Source: DATFNI01 sp963712305 (GTDB lineage Bacteria; Bacteroidota; Rhodothermia; Balneolales; DATFMH01). From it: DNA of 64,000 nucleotides. The DNA is taken from contig CAVQHI010000001.1 of NCBI GenBank assembly GCA_963712305.1, positions 1,984,001-2,048,000 on the forward strand, given 5' to 3'. Positions 51,611 to 59,634 of this stretch are shown here, piece after piece (the stretch's first letter is position 1; each line of letters opens with the position of its first letter). Position numbers and translations under genes: made by a program. The notes under the pieces are model-generated. The model was not told where the DNA came from. It worked only from the letters and a program-made list of their open reading frames with translations, and made no database searches.

Positions 51611-51638
51611 CTTACAGTCTGAGCTTAAATGAGGTGAT

Positions 51639-52049
51639 TTACTCTACCAGGTCTTCTTCCCGGATAAGCATCAGCACGGCTGACTGTGGTACGATGATGT
51701 ACTTTTCATCCTTGTATTCGAGTTCAAATGCCTGGTTTTGCAGGTAAATTGCCAGATCACCGTATTTCGCCTGCAGGGGGATGTATTGTGGATGCCTGGA
51801 TGACTCCTTCCATGGTTCATCCTCATTCAAAGGTGGAGCAACAGCGTAGCCCGGGCCGGTTTTCAATACATATCCGCTCTGTATATTCTCTTTCTCCTTG
51901 ACTCCCGGCGGCAGGTAAAGCCCACCCTTGGTCACATTATCCTGTTCCCTTGGTTTAAGCAGGATGCGGTCGCCGACAATGATAAAAGAGTCAACATTTA
52001 CGGTTTTCGATGAGTCACTCATATTCAGAATATCTTCAATTTCTTTCAT
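51639..52049 (-). CDS. GroES-like co-chaperone family protein
   Basis: The 136-residue product has a GroES-fold core: VDSFIIVGDRILLKP, GLYLPPGVKEKENIQSGYVL, KTGPGYAVAP, and later GDLAIYLQNQAFELEY and YIIVPQSAVLMLI. It has an N-terminal tail of about 20 residues and a longer loop (ESSRHPQYIPLQ) than GroES. No groEL is next to it, so it is not the main co-chaperonin and may serve another partner. Confidence 0.75.
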   Translation of the reverse strand: MKEIEDILNMSDSSKTVNVDSFIIVGDRILLKPREQDNVTKGGLYLPPGVKEKENIQSGYVLKTGPGYAVAPPLNEDEPWKESSRHPQYIPLQAKYGDLAIYLQNQAFELEYKDEKYIIVPQSAVLMLIREEDLVE

Positions 52050-52070
52050 ATACGATAATAAAGTGTTAGC

Positions 52071-52565
52071 TCAGGAATTTTTCATAACCAGACGATCGGG
52101 TTTTCCCGTCATCACTACGTGCATTATGCCATCCTCATCATACGGTTCAGAGATTGTTTCAAATCCGAACTCCTTGTAAAATCGTTCAAGATACAGCTGG
52201 GCCTCCAGATATATCGTCTGACTTGGATAGGCTTCAAGTGTCCTTTTAATGGATTCATATAAAAGCGCTCGCCCATAGGACTTGCCGCGATGATCTTTTA
52301 CTGTCATGATGCGCCCGATCGATGGACCGGGAAATTTCATCTTTGGCGAAACAATCCGTGATCCCGCAACCAGTGTTCGTTCCTTGTGTTCCGGCACCCA
52401 GCCGAGCAGGTGATGACAATGGGTATCCAGACCGTCGATGTCCGGATACAGACACTCTTGTTCCAGCACAAATACATTTTGTCTGGCCTGCAGCCATGCG
52501 TACAAAACAGCCGGCTCGAAATCATTAAATGACAAATACTCCCACTGTAACGGTAATGAAGGCAT
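52071..52565 (-). CDS. ElaA-like GNAT acetyltransferase
   Basis: The product has about 164 residues. RQNVFVLEQECLYPDIDGLD and DTHCHHLLGW are typical of the ElaA group of GNAT proteins, and the acetyl-CoA loop appears as VKDHRGKSYGRALLYESI. The end has FYKEFGFETISEPYDEDGI. The acceptor is unknown. I chose ATG 52565; GTG 52574 gives three more residues. It may share a transcript with the GroES-like gene. Confidence 0.8.
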   Translation of the reverse strand: MPSLPLQWEYLSFNDFEPAVLYAWLQARQNVFVLEQECLYPDIDGLDTHCHHLLGWVPEHKERTLVAGSRIVSPKMKFPGPSIGRIMTVKDHRGKSYGRALLYESIKRTLEAYPSQTIYLEAQLYLERFYKEFGFETISEPYDEDGIMHVVMTGKPDRLVMKNS

Positions 52566-52672
52566 AATGCTCACAATGTGCTTTTGGTTAAATCAGCACA
52601 AATCTAAATGTAGATTGGGGCGTAATCAAGAGAAGATTAGCATTGATGACCAGTAGCTGCTAAAAATTTGAA

Positions 52673-53542
52673 CTATGCGTTTCGCGAATATTCCTCGATG
52701 ATGTAGCGCATCTGCTCAGAGACGTATTCCATGTCGGAAATCTCGACCGGCATGTCTCCCTGCACAAACTGAGGCTCAAATTGATATGATGTTTCGGTTT
52801 CAAATAATTCTTCCTGGTAGCGATAGAGGCTCCACTTTCCATCATCAAACTCAAGAGCAGATAGATTTTCAATCCAATCACCCGAATTCATGTAAACGAC
52901 CTCATCTTTTCCAGAGCATATAGTTTTGATTTCCGGATGATGGATATGACCGCAGACAACAAAATCGTAGTTATTTTCAATTGCAAGTCCAGCCGCTACT
53001 TTTTCGAAATCGCTGATGTGCTGAACGGCTTTCTTTACACTGTCCTTTATCCTCTTGGAAAAAGAGAGGCGCCCGCGTCCCAATTTCTCGGACCAGAAAT
53101 TCACCATTCTGTTTAATATGATAAGAAAGTCGTATCCAATGGCTCCCAACCTCCCGAGCCATTTTGAATAGCCCATCGTGACGTCGAAAATATCGCCATG
53201 AAAAAACCATGCCCGTCGTTCACCCAGCTGAAGTACGAGTTTGTCACACAGCTTAAAGTTGCCCAGACGAATCGGACTGTATTTACGAAGCAGTTCGTCA
53301 TGGTTACCCGTGAGATAGTAAACCTGGGTTCCATCCGTAATGAGCTCTATCAACCGTTTGATGACCTGGCGGTGCGTATCCGGCCAGTAGTGTTTTTTGA
53401 ATTGCCAGATGTCGAATATGTCACCGTTAAGGACCAGTGTCCGGGGTCGGATGGTTTCAAGATAGTTGAGCAATTCACCGGCCCGGCATCCTACTGTACC
53501 AAGGTGGACATCCGAAATTACAACAAGTTCTAAGTCGCGCAT
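52673..53542 (-). CDS. Calcineurin-like metallophosphatase (LpxH-related)
   Basis: The metallophosphatase motifs are complete: ISDVHLG, LNGDIFDIW, YYLTGNHDELLR, FFHGDIFD, and VVCGHIHHPE. The length (289) and the GDIFDIW and GNHDE pattern fit the UDP-2,3-diacylglucosamine diphosphatase-like group. It may act in lipid A synthesis, but related proteins act on other diphosphates, so the substrate is left open. A membrane-association patch (LGAIGYDFLIILNRMVNFW) is in the middle. Confidence 0.82.
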   Translation of the reverse strand: MRDLELVVISDVHLGTVGCRAGELLNYLETIRPRTLVLNGDIFDIWQFKKHYWPDTHRQVIKRLIELITDGTQVYYLTGNHDELLRKYSPIRLGNFKLCDKLVLQLGERRAWFFHGDIFDVTMGYSKWLGRLGAIGYDFLIILNRMVNFWSEKLGRGRLSFSKRIKDSVKKAVQHISDFEKVAAGLAIENNYDFVVCGHIHHPEIKTICSGKDEVVYMNSGDWIENLSALEFDDGKWSLYRYQEELFETETSYQFEPQFVQGDMPVEISDMEYVSEQMRYIIEEYSRNA

Positions 53543-53657
53543 GAGGTAATGGATCTTTGGAAGATTTTTTCTAATTAGCGACTTGTATGTAATGTGATTA
53601 TTTCCGAACTGTTACGATTCTATTAATAAACACCCATTTTTATAGGGATTTTAGTGA

Positions 53658-54770
53658 TTATCGAAGTTGGGCCAGAACAAATGCACCAATCAAATAACCA
53701 GCGATGGCCACTCCAAATCCTACAACGAACATATCAATGCCACTTCGTATGACTCCGCGACCCGTAAAAAAGCTGCGGGCAGCTCCAACCAGGAAGTGGG
53801 CCATCATGGAAATAATAAAGGATATGACGATGGCTGTGGTACCCTGCCAGAATACGAAGGGAATAACGGGAATTATGGCACCTATCGCCGTAGCCAGACC
53901 AGTGACCCATCCTTCTTTAAAAGGCGTGATTTGTGGTTCTGCCAGTCCAAGTTCTTCATGAATCATATCGGAAAGGGCGCGCTCGGGTGTCTGCATGATT
54001 TCGGCGGCCATCTGTTGCGCATTTTCTTTGGTAAGGCCCTTCGACTCATAAATGATGGCCAGCTCCTCGGTTTCCAGCTCAGGCATCACGCGTATCTCTT
54101 CGGCTTCCATCGCTTTCTCGTGTTCAAATACTTCCTTCTCGCTCGCTGCCGCCAGGAAACCCGATGAACCCATCGATAGCGCGTCGGCAATCATCCCGGA
54201 TATCCCTGATATTAAAATGAAATGAGCGCTCACCTTCGCACCAATGACACCGGCAATCAGTCCAAAGTTGGCTGTCAGTCCATCATTAAAACCATAAACA
54301 ACATCTCGCAACAGACCACCCGATTCTGCACTGTGCCACGGCTCATTATCTCTATCCAACAGGGTTCCAAGCAGTTCGGCGTGTTCAGCAGAATCGCTGG
54401 CCAACTGTTTCGCAAGATCCTGTGTTGACGAATCGTTTGCACGACGGTGCAAACGTAAATAAGCCTTGACCTCATTAGCCTCTTCGCGCAGAACCATACG
54501 CTCAATCAAACCGGTACCAAAACGTTGAGCAACCCACCCCATCAGTCTGGCTTTCAGGCTTGGACCCGATTTGCTGAATGAAACCTTCTCTTTTTCAAAA
54601 AGATCTTCCCAGACCTGAATGTGTTTCTTTTCTACGGCCTCGAGTTTTTCGAAGAGTTCCCGACGCTTCGATTGTGTTTGCAGAGGGGCAAGACAGTGAT
54701 ACAGATAGGCAGCATCAACTTCATCCTGCAAATATTCTTTCCAAAGGGCAACCGGCTTATCTTTTGGCAT
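53658..54770 (-). CDS. MbfA-like ferritin-VIT1 membrane iron exporter
   Basis: The N-terminal 150 residues form a ferritin-like domain: LQDEVDAAYLYHCL, EAVEKKHIQVWEDLFEKE, REEANEVKAYLRL and SDSAEHAELLGTLL supply the Glu/His ligands. The C-terminal 220 residues are VIT1/CCC1 family with about five membrane helices (GLLRDVVYGFNDGLTANFGL and DALSMGSSGFLAAASEKEV). This fusion is known as MbfA, an iron exporter in some bacteria. I chose ATG 54770 (MPKDKPV); the upstream start at 54800 adds 10 residues. It is divergent from the Nramp gene with a palindrome between them. Confidence 0.88.
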   Translation of the reverse strand: MPKDKPVALWKEYLQDEVDAAYLYHCLAPLQTQSKRRELFEKLEAVEKKHIQVWEDLFEKEKVSFSKSGPSLKARLMGWVAQRFGTGLIERMVLREEANEVKAYLRLHRRANDSSTQDLAKQLASDSAEHAELLGTLLDRDNEPWHSAESGGLLRDVVYGFNDGLTANFGLIAGVIGAKVSAHFILISGISGMIADALSMGSSGFLAAASEKEVFEHEKAMEAEEIRVMPELETEELAIIYESKGLTKENAQQMAAEIMQTPERALSDMIHEELGLAEPQITPFKEGWVTGLATAIGAIIPVIPFVFWQGTTAIVISFIISMMAHFLVGAARSFFTGRGVIRSGIDMFVVGFGVAIAGYLIGAFVLAQLR

Positions 54771-54883
54771 GATATTATTGCTTTTAAAAGGAATACACAA
54801 TCACAGAAAACTACTGAACATCAATATACTTATATAGCAAATCAGTAAGAACAGTATTAAGACTAAAAAAAATGTTCTTTATT

Positions 54884-54899
54884 TTTAGACTCATCTAAA
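54884..54899. promoter_or_regulatory. Palindrome TTTAGACTCATCTAAA, candidate DtxR/MntR operator
   Basis: Perfect 6-base arms TTTAGA/TCTAAA with a 4-base centre lie in the divergent spacer between the MbfA-like exporter and the Nramp-UspA gene. A DtxR-family regulator is encoded 2 kb on. Looser half-sites GACTAAAA (54861) and ACTAAAA (54927) lie on both sides. Metal-dependent control of both genes is likely. Confidence 0.5.
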
Positions 54900-54946
54900 T
54901 TTTTGACTATATTTTTCGAAACTTAACTAAAAATAATGTACTCATC

Positions 54947-56839
54947 ATGAAGTTGTCGGAACACTTCGATGGCTCGTACCATTCGCTCGACGAGGTCCAC
55001 GGAAGCATCGACACGACCAAACATGTACGGGGTTGGAGACGGCTATTCGCATTTTTAGGGCCGGCTTATCTTGTTAGTGTCGGGTATATGGATCCGGGCA
55101 ACTGGGCAACCGATATCGCTGGTGGCAGTCATTATGCATACGCCCTTATCTGGGTACTGCTTTTGTCTAACCTGATGGCCATCCTTCTGCAGTATCTGAG
55201 TGCACGGCTCGGATTGGTACGCGGACTGGATCTGGCCCAGGCATCCAGGGAGACGTATCCTAAAATGGTCAACTATATACTTTACGGGTTGGCCGAAATT
55301 GCGATCTCCGCTACCGACCTGGCTGAAGTTCTCGGGATGGCTATTGGACTGAAGCTTCTGTTTGGTTTGCCATTGCTCATTGGTGTATCCCTAACTTTCC
55401 TGGATACTTTTCTCATCCTGCTATTCCAAAAGTATGGCATGAGGAAGATGGAAGCCTTTATTGTTGCGCTCATATCCATCATCGGGATCTCATTTCTTAT
55501 CAATCTTTTTGTGGCAGGCCCTGATCTCGGACAAGTCGTAACCGGTTTTGTCCCATCTCTTCCCGATTCTTATGCCTTGTATATATCGATCGGAATTATC
55601 GGGGCGACGGTTATGCCTCATAACCTATATTTGCATTCAGCCTTGGTTCAGACCAGAAAGTACGACCGGTCTGAGAATGGAATCTGGGCCGCCCTTAAAT
55701 TTAATCTTATTGATTCCGCCATCGCAATGAACCTGGCTTTCTTTGTCAATGCGGCCATCCTCGTGTTAGCCGGTGCTGCTTTTTTCACAACAGGACATCA
55801 GGAGGTGGCCGGGATTGAGCAAGCACATCATCTGCTTGCACCGTTGCTTGGCTCAACCATGGCGCCCATTTTGTTTGCCGTTGCACTCATCGCTTCAGGC
55901 CAAAGTTCGACGATTACCGGAACCCTTGCGGGACAGATCGTAATGGAAGGATATCTTCACCTGCGTATCCAGCCGTGGCTCAGGCGCATTATCACTCGTT
56001 TAATGGCCATTATTCCTGCTTTTCTGACCATCCTGTACATGGGGTCCGGGGCATCGGATGAGCTGCTGATTCTGAGCCAGGTCATTCTAAGTCTGCAGCT
56101 TGGTTTTGCCGTTATCCCCTTGATCCATTTTGTCAGCGATCGTGAAAAAATGGGCCAATATGCCATTAAAATCTGGCTTAAAATTGCAGCATGGATAAGT
56201 GCCTACCTGATCATTGCTCTTAATGGAAAACTGGTTTATGATACATTAGCCGATTGGATGACGAGCACGCATCAGCCATTCATTCAATATCCTGTTGTGA
56301 TTTTGAGCTTCGGACTCGGCTTCCTTCTTCTTTTCATCACGGTCAAACCCTGGTTGAAGAAGGGAGAAATATTCGAAGCTTCGACACCTCACCAGGATTA
56401 TAGTACGGAGATCAGCAAGTTGATTGAACAGAAGGAAGTGCGCCGAATAGCAGTAACCGTTGATTTCAGCAACAGTGACCTGAAAGCAATCAGCACGGCA
56501 GTCAATCAGTGTAAAGATAACGGCGAGTTTATTCTGATACACATCGTCGAAAGTGCGGGAGCACGTATTATGGGAGGCGACATATCTGATCTTGAATCAC
56601 AGACTGACCGCCGCAAAATGGAAGAATATGCCAAAACTCTTAAGCAAAAAGGATTCGAAGTAAATTATCTGCTCGGTTACGGATCACCCAAGAAAGTAAT
56701 TCCTTTTATAATTAAGGAAGCAAATGTCGATCTTCTGGTAATGGGTACACACGGACACCACGGAATTAAAGATCTCATATTCGGCCAGACCGTCGATTAC
56801 GTACGGCATCATATTTCTGTGCCATTGCTCATTGTGTGA
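54947..56839 (+). CDS. Nramp-family metal transporter fused to a UspA domain
   Basis: The first 475 residues are an Nramp Mn/Fe proton-linked transporter. The metal-binding motif of helix 1 is DPGNWATD (D49-N52), and helix 6 has VMPHNLYLHSAL (M223-N226). Both motifs are intact. Residues from about 490 to 630 form a universal-stress domain (RRIAVTVDFSNSDLKAIST ... LVMGTHGHHGIKDLIFGQT). In the Usp loop G-x2-G-x9-G the usual Ser/Thr after the last Gly is Gln, so ATP binding is uncertain. The fusion suggests nucleotide or stress control of uptake. It is followed by the DtxR gene. Confidence 0.9.
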   Translation: MKLSEHFDGSYHSLDEVHGSIDTTKHVRGWRRLFAFLGPAYLVSVGYMDPGNWATDIAGGSHYAYALIWVLLLSNLMAILLQYLSARLGLVRGLDLAQASRETYPKMVNYILYGLAEIAISATDLAEVLGMAIGLKLLFGLPLLIGVSLTFLDTFLILLFQKYGMRKMEAFIVALISIIGISFLINLFVAGPDLGQVVTGFVPSLPDSYALYISIGIIGATVMPHNLYLHSALVQTRKYDRSENGIWAALKFNLIDSAIAMNLAFFVNAAILVLAGAAFFTTGHQEVAGIEQAHHLLAPLLGSTMAPILFAVALIASGQSSTITGTLAGQIVMEGYLHLRIQPWLRRIITRLMAIIPAFLTILYMGSGASDELLILSQVILSLQLGFAVIPLIHFVSDREKMGQYAIKIWLKIAAWISAYLIIALNGKLVYDTLADWMTSTHQPFIQYPVVILSFGLGFLLLFITVKPWLKKGEIFEASTPHQDYSTEISKLIEQKEVRRIAVTVDFSNSDLKAISTAVNQCKDNGEFILIHIVESAGARIMGGDISDLESQTDRRKMEEYAKTLKQKGFEVNYLLGYGSPKKVIPFIIKEANVDLLVMGTHGHHGIKDLIFGQTVDYVRHHISVPLLIV

Positions 56840-56861
56840 CCGAACCTTTAACTACGGTACC

Positions 56862-57539
56862 ATGGAATCTGTAACAAACAATATGCTGAGCCCTGTCCAG
56901 GAAGATTATCTGAAGCATATCTATCTGATGGAAGAAGAAGAAATCAGAGCGGGTACAAGAGATCTCTCAAAAAGACTCAATGTACAGCCCGCATCAGTGA
57001 CCAGCATGTTAAAGAAACTTGCCGAGCTTCACCTGATTGTCCATGAACCATATCGTGGGGCCAAACTGACGCCATCCGGCAGACGCATTGCCCTGGAAGT
57101 CATACGTCACCATCGACTTATCGAACTCTTTCTGGTTGAAGCCCTCGGTTACGGGTGGGAAGAAGTTCATGAGGAAGCCGAGCGGCTTGAGCACGTAATC
57201 AGTGAGCTTTTTGAAGAACGTATCGCCGATTTTCTCGGAAATCCGGTGGTTGATCCACACGGTGATCCCATTCCGACATCTGAACTAAAATTGCCGGAAC
57301 ATGATAAAAACGTCCCGTTGCTTGAACTCAATGACGGCGATGAGGCCGTTATTCAGCGGGTCAAGACACAAGACAGAGATCTTCTGAACTTCTTTAGTCG
57401 TTTGAACCTGACAATTGGCACCCGAATCACTTTTCTGCGGCGCGCCCAGGAAGGCATTCGTCTTAATATCGGATCGGAGCGGTTTATCCTCCCATTTGCA
57501 GCGGCGTCCCACCTTCTTGTACGAACCCAAAAGATCTGA
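56862..57539 (+). CDS. DtxR/MntR-family metal-dependent regulator
   Basis: The N-terminal winged helix is LSPVQEDYLKHIYLMEEEEI, with RDLSKRLNVQPASVTSMLKK as the DNA-recognition part. The second domain has the metal-binding His/Glu segment EEAERLEHVISELFEERI. The last 70 residues are FeoA/SH3-like (DLLNFFSRLNLTIGTRITFL). It would repress Nramp when Mn or Fe is high. I chose ATG 56862; a GTG at 56832 overlapping the Nramp stop gives 10 more residues. Confidence 0.9.
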   Translation: MESVTNNMLSPVQEDYLKHIYLMEEEEIRAGTRDLSKRLNVQPASVTSMLKKLAELHLIVHEPYRGAKLTPSGRRIALEVIRHHRLIELFLVEALGYGWEEVHEEAERLEHVISELFEERIADFLGNPVVDPHGDPIPTSELKLPEHDKNVPLLELNDGDEAVIQRVKTQDRDLLNFFSRLNLTIGTRITFLRRAQEGIRLNIGSERFILPFAAASHLLVRTQKI

Positions 57540-57652
57540 TCTCTTTTTCGATAAATTACTTTTTCGTTTTTTTAGAGAACATCGTATGATGATCGTACAC
57601 AAATCAATACAGTGAACTCGACATCTTTACTATCTGTTGTTCAAACCAGTTC

Positions 57653-59629
57653 ATGCACAATCGAAAACTGGCATACTCCATAATATTTCTGTTTTTCCTG
57701 GCTCTTGGCTGTTGTTCGCAGACCATCGCCCAATCAAAGGGTGCGACTGCAAAGCCGCCACGGGTGTGGGATGTTAATATCAAGGGAAATAATGCTTATT
57801 CGGATATGGTGCTGAGAGACATCATAGCGACTAAGGCCCCGTCTTTTGTTCAGAAATTAATGTTTTGGAAAAATCCGGGTACTGACTTTTCACAGACAGA
57901 AGTCGAGAAGGACGCGATACGAATTGAGCATTATTATTCGCGCCGAGGTTATCCGGACGTACACGTCACATACAACGTGAAAAGTGAGAAATCGGAATGG
58001 AAGAAAAAAGTCACTTTTACAGTTGATGAAGGTGTTCCACTCAAGGTGGATTCAGTGTCTTATGCTATAAATGCCCCCCAAAAGGATTCCCTGCGTATTG
58101 AAGAGAGCAACTCATTCCAGCGCGCACTTCACCAGATTCCGTTACGCGTAGGGAAACGATATCAAACGAACCTGGAACCCGATGTAACAGGTCGTATGGC
58201 AACAGTTATGAATAATCTTGGATATCCATATGCTCACGTTGAACTGCAGCCGAATGTTGATTCAGTGGCCCATAAAGTAGATTTACACATTATCATGGTG
58301 CCTGAGACGATTGGGTATATCAGTAAGATAAATGCTGAGCAGGTGCCTGATAAGGACAAGCACATCCTCGTAAGACAATCCGGGATCCGTGTTGGTGATC
58401 GGTACAGTCAGAAGTTATTGAGCGATGCACAACAGGCTATTTTCAGTCACCCCCTTTTTAATTTCGTAACAGTAGAGGTCCCGGATCAGCCCCACGATAG
58501 TACAGTTGTTGTTGATATTACGGCCCGGGAACACAAGCCGCACACGATTAGCATCCAGGGAGGATTCGGTACGGAGGAGTATCTGCGGGGACAGGTTTCA
58601 TGGACGAACCGAAATCCTTTTGGTGGCGGGAACGACTTCAATACCACAGCACGGGCATCTTTTATTGAACAGCGTCTTACATTCTCATTTCATGTGCCTT
58701 ACATTTTCAACAATAAAAGCAGCTTCTTAACCTCACCTTTTGCCAGTCACCAGCTGGAACCCGGCTACGAATTACTGCAGGCCGGTATTAATAACACGTT
58801 GATTTACCAGGCCTCACCCTATCTGACACATACTGCTACTTATGAGTACACGCGGAATAACATCATGCAGAAGCAAACAAATGTTACGTCGCGGCGCGAT
58901 ACTACGACACTGTATAACATTTCATCGCTTCAATTCAGCACAATTTATCAGCACAACTTCGCCAGCAACGGCAACGCATGGTATGTAAATCCTTATGTCG
59001 AATTTTCGGGATTATTGGGAACAGGAACGTACACCTATCAAAAAGTCTCTCTTTCTGTGAGCAGGTTGCAGCAGATCGGATATCATACTGATTTACTTGT
59101 TCGTCTGAACAGCGGCCTGATCTTCCATCAAAAAAATGACACGTTACCTGCGAGCATACGGTTTTTCGGCGGAGGGGTACGATCTGTCCGTGGATGGTAT
59201 CGGCAACAGCTTGGAACCAAAGAAGCACTACTGCACTCAGATGGATCCTTTAACAAATATCTGCCTTATGGCGGACGTGTTATTTTTACGTTCAACCTCG
59301 AATTACGCCAGGGACTCCAGTTCATCTATCCCAAATTGGGCATGGCCGTCTTTCTGGATGGTGGGCAAGTCTGGCGACGATTTAACGATGTCACCTTTTT
59401 TGACAATCACACTTTTCAATCACTGATCCGTCAGACAAACTACGATGGATTGCAATTCGGGGCTGGCATGGGCTTGAGCTACCGAACGCCCATCGGTCCG
59501 GTCAGACTTGATGTGGGCTACAAACTGAACCCTACACTCTCTGATTTGAATTATTATAATGGAACATATCACGGTTCCAAAGGCTGGAACCGCATCGCAT
59601 TTCACCTGAGTATCGGTAATACTTTTTAA
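57653..59629 (+). CDS. TamA-type Omp85 outer-membrane protein
   Basis: The 658-residue product has a signal peptide (SIIFLFFLALGCCSQTIAQ). Three POTRA-like domains follow (VWDVNIKGNNAYSDMVLRDI, VTFTVDEGVPLKVDSVSY and GKRYQTNLEPDVTGRMATVM). The C-terminal barrel has RFFGGGVRSVRGWYRQQLG (the VRGF/Y motif of Omp85 proteins) and GPVRLDVGYKLNP, and the protein ends in Phe, as BAM substrates do. The gene downstream is TamB-like, which makes TamA the best name. It helps insert or export outer-membrane components. Confidence 0.9.
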   Translation: MHNRKLAYSIIFLFFLALGCCSQTIAQSKGATAKPPRVWDVNIKGNNAYSDMVLRDIIATKAPSFVQKLMFWKNPGTDFSQTEVEKDAIRIEHYYSRRGYPDVHVTYNVKSEKSEWKKKVTFTVDEGVPLKVDSVSYAINAPQKDSLRIEESNSFQRALHQIPLRVGKRYQTNLEPDVTGRMATVMNNLGYPYAHVELQPNVDSVAHKVDLHIIMVPETIGYISKINAEQVPDKDKHILVRQSGIRVGDRYSQKLLSDAQQAIFSHPLFNFVTVEVPDQPHDSTVVVDITAREHKPHTISIQGGFGTEEYLRGQVSWTNRNPFGGGNDFNTTARASFIEQRLTFSFHVPYIFNNKSSFLTSPFASHQLEPGYELLQAGINNTLIYQASPYLTHTATYEYTRNNIMQKQTNVTSRRDTTTLYNISSLQFSTIYQHNFASNGNAWYVNPYVEFSGLLGTGTYTYQKVSLSVSRLQQIGYHTDLLVRLNSGLIFHQKNDTLPASIRFFGGGVRSVRGWYRQQLGTKEALLHSDGSFNKYLPYGGRVIFTFNLELRQGLQFIYPKLGMAVFLDGGQVWRRFNDVTFFDNHTFQSLIRQTNYDGLQFGAGMGLSYRTPIGPVRLDVGYKLNPTLSDLNYYNGTYHGSKGWNRIAFHLSIGNTF

Positions 59630-59634
59630 TTCAA

